From Melampsora larici-populina 98AG31 (taxonomy: Eukaryota > Basidiomycota > Pucciniomycetes > Pucciniales > Melampsoraceae), in assembly GCF_000204055.1 (NCBI RefSeq), contig NW_006768769.1:259907-323906 (forward strand): a DNA stretch of 64,000 nt, written 5' to 3'. How positions within the stretch are numbered: the first letter of the stretch is position 1; the number at the start of each line of letters is the position of its first letter. The notes beneath the pieces are model-generated. The model made no database searches, had not been told where the DNA came from, and saw nothing but the letters and a program-made list of their open reading frames with translations. Positions 57,173 through 64,000 of this stretch are shown here, one piece after another. The translations under genes and the position numbers were made by a program.

Positions 57173-57664
57173 ATTGTTGCTGAGGTGAAAGTACACGTGG
57201 AGGTGAGCCGGTTTTTAAAGATGGGTTTGCAAAGTTTTCTCAATTTTTGTTTGGAAGGGCGAGAAAACAAAGTTGGAGAGATTTGGTGAGGGGAGTTTTT
57301 ATAAGCCCATCACCAGCTGAGGGAAAAGGTTGGTGGGTCCTCTTGTCGCATCAAGAAATCTTACGCAGGGGTGCAGACGGCCATGCAGCCGCTGATTCGT
57401 CGGTCGCAGCGTGCTTTTCCCCTGAACGCGAAAAGCCTGCTGACGAGCTCTCACGCTCCTGCTTACATTGTAAGGACGCGAACAACAATCTCGCGTCAGA
57501 AGTCAAAGGTGTGCAATTGCTGAATGATTTGCATTCATCGGGAACCGCCCCGGAACACCATTCTTGGTCAAAGGTGATATGTCAACCTTTGAACAAACAA
57601 AAAGGATGGAAAAGCAAAGAAACAATTGTTCACAGTGGTTGTTTTGACAGAAACAACAATTAAT

Positions 57665-60600
57665 TCAAATATAATTTTCTAACAAACCGTCATCAACTTC
57701 CAAGTCGTCACCATCAAAATCTAAGTTTCCCTGCAATTCACCCAAATCCTCTTCCCCGGAAGAAGAGTCTTGGTCCTTGCTTTTTCCTTGGCCCTTCGCC
57801 ATCCTTTTCTTGCGAGGTTTCACCGGGACGGACTGCCACGTGTGCAAACCCTGTTGCAAACATTCAAACCAATCGGCAGGCTGTAACTGGAGCGGCTGAA
57901 TATTAGCCACCACTCGATGTGCCTCGGCCGAATAGTGGCTGGCGCTATTTAAGATAAAATGGTCATTGTTGATGTGCGCAACCGTGCTGATACGGCTTGA
58001 AGCATCCCTTCTTTCGACTCTTCTTTTTGCTCCGTCCGCCACGGGACAAACTTCTCGGTTGCAATTGTGTTGTACATTCATGAGGCAATGGATTTCCTAC
58101 AGAGTACACCAGTTATTTACTCACTCGTGTGTTTGACAAATTTGACAGCTGAGGAACTTACGGTCACCTTCACCCATGCCTCGCGTTGAGTCCGGGTGAC
58201 CTCGCGCATCCCGTAAAAAGGATCGATACCACCAAGTTGTGTCTCCCGAAGGAGTATTACACTTCTATTGGCGGAAACGCCATCGGGTTTCCAAATGGCC
58301 AGAACCTGCCCAATCACCGTGCTATTGTTCAGCTGTGAAAGATTTGGATTTGTTTATGGTAAGCGTGCGGGTGAGCTTCAAATACTAGCTAGTTCCAAAT
58401 CTCACTTACTTTGACAAAGTCATCTTTGGTCACAGTTTGTTTGTTGGCCAGAGTGACTGAAACAAACTCCAGCCAGTTCGCATTACCAGATTTGGCGGTC
58501 AGAAAATCAGGGATCGGCAGAGGTTCTTTGACGCGAGCTGTAATCAAAACCCAGTGAGTTTGATTTCGGCGAGTTTTGGCACCGGCGAAATCATCACCAA
58601 ATCAAGTGGGGCAAACTCACGGCCAGCGGTGATCCCAGGGTTTTGATCGAGCTTTGGGTCGAGGCCCATAGCCTTTGAGAGTTCAGGAACAGTGTTAAGT
58701 AGTTTTTGAACACGAGGGCCAGCTGAACATCGTATACCCAGGTCCTTATCAAAGAATGTGTTGCCGGAGAGGATCGCCCGCATGCATTGATAATTGTTGA
58801 ATGTATTGGCAATATCACGACCGGGGCTCATCCGGTTCGAATGCACTGACGCCGCGCGCAAGACTCCATTATAACACTCAAACTTTTCGGTCATGAATAA
58901 GGTTGCCGGACCAAAGCGTGTGATCGAGTCTTTGAGGTGGCGCAGCATATGGAATTTGGGCTTGTTGACCCACTGAGCGGTGTTCTGGATCAACTGATTG
59001 TAAAAAATAAGTATATAAGCCTCCATTCGGGCCAGATACTCTATGGGGTGTGAAATTTCGTGTTGAAAGATGAACGAAGAAAGTAAGCATAAGGATGTCC
59101 ACAAGTGCCGCTTGTTTGTCGGTATGTATTCGAAGAACACGAAGGGCACAGTCTGAAGAATTGTCCGGAAGTCCTTGCCCACGAGGCTGTTATAAAATTG
59201 AATCAGCGTGTTTGGCTGGATGGGTGCGATGTGAAGGCCTCTCGTATTGCACGCATGCCAACGGCCGGCCAAATCACAATAACGTTTGGACCCCGGCTTG
59301 ATGATTCCGAAAGATTTCATCATGTCTCTGAAAAGGTACTTGGTGATCCCCAGTAGTACTACGTGGAGCGTCTCTACGGGGGTGTCGCGGTGGCCGTCAA
59401 AGCCTAACCGAACCATCGCGTTCAACCGAAGGGTGAGTGTACGACTCATGTGTGGAGTGGTTCATGTGAATGTTTGAAAGCTCACCTTCCAGTCGCAGCA
59501 TCGGATTAAACATATGCCCTGCGAGCTGGCGGGTGAGACCATGACATATTTGTTGGACACGGTCAGCCTCTTGAGTTTTGTACGCGTGCTGAACTTTCTT
59601 AATGAAAAAGTCTAGCATGGGATCCCGGAGGCCGAATCGGCGCGCTTCGGTGTCCACTGCCGACTTGGTGCGTGGCATCTGGGCAAGATTCCATAAATCA
59701 AATGTCCTTGCGCGAGTAAGATCCCAGTCTTGTTTGGGTGATATCACCTATTGTAGTTGGGACCCATCTCAATCGATTAGGAGGGACAGCAGCAGGGTCA
59801 TGAGATAGGGACACTTGAAACACTTACATCTTCACCCGCGCTATCGATTCCAATGAAAGCAGAGACATAGGCTGCACTTTTTTTCTCAATCAGGCGTGTG
59901 ACATGGAGGTCGCAAATGCGACAAGGTGTGAGTGTATTGGCGGGGTTGGTGGTATTACTGATCTCGGCGTGCATAGGACCATCGCCAAGGTGACATAATA
60001 CCACCACCATCACCAGAACCTCAGTGCCAGAGCTGTGGTCGTAAGCAATGAAGCCGTGAGAACTGTGTGAACTGAACGAACTCGTCAGTGCCTCGGTTTG
60101 TTTTGGGAATGTGTGACAAGTCGGACAGATTTGCTAACTTCAAGTCATCAACAACCTCGTCAAGCAACTCCAGAGCAGACGCGCAGTTCGAGGTGGCCAA
60201 GAAGTGGATGTGATATTCGAGATTGGTCAACTTCGGTGGTAGGCCTGCGAGTGTGAAAAAAACACTCATGTGTTTATTCCACTTCTTGGAAACATTCCCC
60301 GAGGTATCATCGGAGTACAAAACGATAGGCACATGTTTGATTACAAGTCCTTTGGCTTGTGTTCGCCACGGATTGACAATCGGAAACCTATGGAAGCCAT
60401 CGGGCGCTTCCTCTGAGGGCCATTATATATGTCAGTGGGTCAGTTGCTTTGCCGCATTATCTTGTACTGACGATATATATATATGTCATCATGACTGGCA
60501 AGGCTCTGCCCGTTGGGTAGGAAGATTTCGGGCGCGGCTTTCCAGAAATCCTTGACTTCCACCGTTTTGAACACATTAGAGTCGAAACGGGGTTCCGCAG

Positions 60601-61790
60601 CAATGAGAATACGAGGCACTGAAGGTTCATCGTGGTGGAGTTCGGCCGGGAGGCATTGGGCCATGGTGGTTCCCGATTGCTGGAAGAAAAACACGGGGAC
60701 CACGAGTCCCTGTGTGATTGTTCGGACTGGCTCGTAAATGTACCAGTGTCTCCCACGGTGTACAACCATTTGGACGCGGAGGTTCTTAGAGTACTCTTCA
60801 CGCCATTTGCGCGACTGGCTAAAACGGTTGATTGGCTCATTGAGGGGCAGCTCTGGTACACACACCAGATGCGGGCTGACCAGAGGGTTCGCGAATTCCT
60901 AAACAAGGACCATTCAGAAAAACACTCGAGATATCCAGGCAGTAAGTAAGTAAGTAAAGAAAACACACGTTACTGATGATAGTCTGCACTTTAAGACCAA
61001 AGAGTGGGTGGCCGTGGGGACTTGTGCGTTCCGATATTTCAAGGCCAAAGTTTTTCTTCATTTGCTTACTTAACGCCCTCAGTGCTCCCCATTCGGGAAG
61101 ATCAATATGACATATTCGCAGAATGGATTGGATCCGGTGGTATTGAGATCGAGACAATATACTTCGAGTTGAACCGATGATCAACAAAGCAACAGCGTGC
61201 TGGGAAGCATGGAATGGGTGAGCTCATACCCCACCTGAACTCGCCAAACCAATGGTGGGACTCACTTCTTTTCTTTTAAAAGGATACCATTCAGAGGACT
61301 CGGGTACGGCACGGGCATGAGTTTCCAGGGCCGTGTCATCGAGCAGCTCATCATCTCTGGCTCCGTCTTCTGCCTCCATTGCCCAGAACGCCTCTGCTAT
61401 CTTGTGGACGTCCGCTTCTAGGTCAGAGTCTTCATCACTCGAGGCGTAAGTGATTTCTGCCATTTCCAGGGCGCGGAGGTATGATATTGGGGTCGGTGGC
61501 CGTTCTGGAGGGTCAGAGTCGTGGTTGGAGGTTTCGTCATCCAGGAGTTCCAACTGATGATTGGTTGCAGCTGGTGAAGGTGGGTTTCCGGCATTTATCC
61601 CGGGCAGAATGGCATGTTGTGCCGCGACATGGGCTTCGAACCTAGCGACAGCCTCCAGGTGTTTGGGGGTTTGGGAGTGCCGAAAATGGTTTTTCATGGT
61701 CCGGTCACAAACCAAACATTTCCAACTGGGGTTGGAGGGATCAGCGGAGAGGGATTCAAAGTCTACGTCGATGGCATTGTCAGTCGCTAA
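57665..61790 (-). CDS. Plavaka-family transposase
   Basis: A many-exon minus-strand gene. Resolved exons include about 61790-61264, 61199-60969, 60898-60472 and 60412 to about 60095, then blocks near 60060-59820, 59747-59500, 59430-58610, 58540-58415, 58330-58165 and 58085-57665. The N-terminus has a single C2H2-like finger (WKCLVCDRTMKNHFRHSQTPKH). Family landmarks follow in order: EFANPLVSPHL; VLYSDDTSGNVSKKWNKH; EYHIHFLATSN; LCHLGDGPMHAEISNTT with CRIC; FDGHRDTPVETLHVVLLG; then KFHMLRHLKDSITRFGPA with MTEKFECYNG. The C-terminal exons include MNVQHNCNREVC and end in an acidic tail. These match Plavaka transposases. The exact start codon and two exon joins remain unsettled. Confidence 0.85.
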
Positions 61791-62582
61791 GCGCGATATG
61801 GTGAATTAAAATGCCACGAACAAGTATTAGAAGACGTCATTTTGTAATTGCCAGATGGGCCCTTGATCACTCGATGATTGAAAAACGAGCAGAAGTGCAA
61901 ACGAGCAGAAGTGGTTTTCAATATTCTCTTGGGGAATGTTTTTGTACGAAGAGAGCAATGACTCAAATTGATAAGCAGGATGGGGTGGTACTCTGGCTTG
62001 GATTGCAAACGTAGTATTTATAGACATAAATGAGCATCGAGGAAAAGATCGTGAAGAAAGAAATCTGTCACCACGTGAACCCCAATGAAAGTATAACATG
62101 TTTGGGACTCGCGTCGCGGCAACAAACACCAACCAAAGATCTGTCACACGGGCCGAGGGTTGGGTTGAGACAAATAAACCAAAAATCAAATGAGATGGTT
62201 TCGGGAGTGAGGTTAACAATGGAGGTCCATTAGATCTGAAACACGGGGGGGTTAGATGGAACTCAAGGCGACACAAGATACACAAAGATGATGTGAGGGG
62301 TTCAAGTTTGGCCCACTGATTATCGAGGATGGTTTGGCTCAGCAGGCTCTGGCTGAGGCAAGTCCAGAGTGGGTAAAAGGACAGATAGGCCGCCTATGGG
62401 CGGGCGCGGTGCGTCTTCAACTCGTGCTGCAGACTGTCCTGGGACTACGCAGGCGCGGCCAACGAAGGCCAGCGCAAGCTGCCCTTCGGGTCACCCAGGG
62501 GCGAGCGCCCGGTCGGATTGAGACTCGACGTGTTGAAGACCGGTCAGGACCAACTTCTGACCCAGGATCCCCCCGTGGTGTA

Positions 62583-63495
62583 CAAGTTAAAGGCAAACCG
62601 TGTTTGCCGGCAAAACCTGATTAAACTCCCAATCCCTACTACCAATTTCCAGGTTTACACGCTCACCACATTTAATCTGATTACCACGCGCTTCACCCCA
62701 AATTGGCTCCTCATTCCTCTCATCTAATTATTTCACTACCACCTACCAGTCTTCACACTATCCTCCCGCTTGCTGTGTACACCCGTCGTATCCACCATCA
62801 ACTCACCTCTTCATTGTCCAGAGTTAGTGGTTGTGTTCATCAATATGAGCAAAACGGTAAATGCAAGCTGTTTCAAGCTTACACGATGTTGCTGTTTTTT
62901 TGGTCCACTTCAACTCAATCGTGGTGAGCGGAATTCCACCCTTCTCTAGAATTTCATGGAATGATGTGAGAACTGACTTCCACTCATGAGTATGCGTAGA
63001 TAACTTTGTATCAATCAACACGCATACCACTCTTTATCTCCTTCATTCGGACCCTACCCAAGAACCTATTCATCAAATCCTAATGCTCAATTCCTTCTGT
63101 CTCACTTCTGCTGCATACAATCACTACCAAGATTATACTCTCAATAGTGATGACTCGGATGAAGATCTCTACAGTCTTCCATCAGTTAGTGGACTAAAGA
63201 AAACAATGTCAAATGGCCCATGCTATTATTCAACTGAATATGATCCCTCATCTTGGCTTCAAGCAAGACTTTCAAATCCGACACAAGCTTATGGTCCATG
63301 TTTCCTATGGAACTCATTCATTATGGCCGGACCAAGTGGATTCAAGGATGGTCTATCAAATGAATTCAATCAGTTTACAAATCATCATGTTCAATCAGTT
63401 TAAGAATTAAAGGCAAAAGGAAATTTTCAATCAGACATACCAATCAACTTTTTCTTTGACTTATTTCATTCTTTGATGTTTGAGTTGTCTATTAG
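62583..63495. other. intergenic / unresolved 5' part of the next gene
   Basis: Right flank of the transposon. A plus-strand frame at 63083-63403 (ending in HHVQSV) and a minus-strand frame at 62824-63030 are open but motif-free. Any N-terminal exon of the VPS34-like gene should lie here; I could not identify it. Confidence 0.4.
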
Positions 63496-64000
63496 ATTTA
63501 TACGTAACAGTAGAAGTTTGGGCAAATAATCGATCAATAACAATACCATTTTACACTCCTCAGAAGTCATTCACAAGTTCTTCCACATCAGTTTAATCAT
63601 TCAATCAATACCAGTTGAGATTAAATCACTTAATCCAATCCAATGGCTTGTGCGTGTTGAAGCCTTAATAAATCAAATTTCTTCTTAGGTCGTCTTCTCC
63701 AATCACATTACCAATTAAATATCAAGATTTATCACATTCAGCCCAATTAACTTTTGAAGTATTCGATGTAGTCATACGGAATCAGATTCAAATTCTTGGA
63801 CTGATTCATTCTTATTCAGGAATTCATAAATCATGGCCGGCAGTACTAGCCTTAGCCTTTTTGGAAAAGACAAAACTTCGAGAAAAGGAAAACAGAGGTG
63901 CGTTGTTCATGTTGGTACCATCATAACTGATTGTATTTGAAGTTATCCGCTCTTGACGTTAATTCAACTTCTTGGATTGGTTGGCCATCAAGAGCTTCAC
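63496..64000 (+). CDS. VPS34-like PI3-kinase C2 domain, partial, frames broken
   Basis: Three pieces resemble successive parts of the C2 domain of class III phosphatidylinositol 3-kinase Vps34. After an acceptor at 63494-63495 comes DLYVTVEVWANNRSITIPFY. After an acceptor at 63687-63688 comes SSSPITLPIKYQDLSHSAQL with TFEVFD. Near 63836-63894 comes AGSTSLSLFGKDKTSRKGKQ, ending at a GTGCGT donor. Vps34 makes PI3P for autophagy and endosomal sorting. The first piece runs into a TAA, and the second and third lie in frames that no canonical intron I could find reconciles (a TAA precedes the third). The gene runs off the window. It may be a real gene with unusual splicing, a pseudogene, or contain a sequence error. 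Confidence 0.55.

Larger units (their letters stand above)
54731..62582 (-). mobile_element. Plavaka-type DNA transposon (7.85 kb)
   Basis: The left end TACACCGCGGGGG at 54731 and the right end CCCCCCGTGGTGTA at 62582 are imperfect inverted repeats, and CA stands outside both ends as a possible 2-base target duplication. The interior is distinctly GC-richer than the neighbourhood. It carries a large transposase (57665 to about 61790) and an accessory gene (55245-57172), both on the minus strand. Plavaka belongs to the CACTA/CMC supergroup common in basidiomycetes. Long open exons and preserved splice sites suggest a fairly young, possibly active copy. Confidence 0.82.

Overview
The window looks like nuclear DNA of a basidiomycete, most probably a rust fungus (Pucciniales, Melampsora/Puccinia-like). 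This is inferred from AT-rich sequence, genes cut by many short GT-AG introns (about 45-100 bases), paired families of small secreted proteins without obvious homologues, and gene islands separated by several kilobases of decayed transposon. No ribosomal RNA, CRISPR or bacterial-type operon is present.

Left part (1-9.9 kb): two tandem, minus-strand paralogues of a large unrecognised protein (1027 and 703 residues). The shorter one is a 5'-truncated copy whose start codon lies in duplicated intergenic spacer. A repeat-rich gap with an inverted-repeat element follows, then a six-exon FHIT-like HIT hydrolase.

10-20.6 kb: a small two-exon Mediator-subunit-9-like gene is divergent from a seven-exon wax-synthase/MBOAT acyltransferase whose active-site histidine lies on a 10-base exon. 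Two small secreted proteins sit on a 1.4-kb tandem segmental duplication, with a decayed minus-strand gene between them. A relic-filled gap ends at an intron-containing tRNA-Leu(CAG).

20.7-31.7 kb: a non-autonomous element with TACACC termini, a mitochondrial carrier of the SAL1/ATP-Mg-Pi type, a 145-bp MITE, an inverted pair of palindromes, and an eight-exon orphan gene of 428 codons.

31.7-42 kb is the housekeeping core: mitochondrial Hsp78 (16 exons), a PIG3-type quinone oxidoreductase (13 exons) and a Tag1/DUF3712-like membrane protein (2 exons).

42-54.7 kb: two copies, about 8 kb apart, of a segment carrying a cysteine-free acidic secreted protein. Between them are an inverted, frameshifted fragment of the Tag1-like gene cut by a TACACC element end, foldback elements and other relics. 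A LINE relic and a decayed gene lie further right.

54.7-62.6 kb is an apparently complete Plavaka-type DNA transposon with imperfect TACACC inverted termini, a many-exon transposase and an accessory coiled-coil gene. The right edge holds the start of a VPS34-like C2 domain with unexplained frame breaks.

Exon joins were built by eye from splice sites, reading frame and family knowledge. Where all phases close and the product is a recognisable family they are reliable; elsewhere this is stated.
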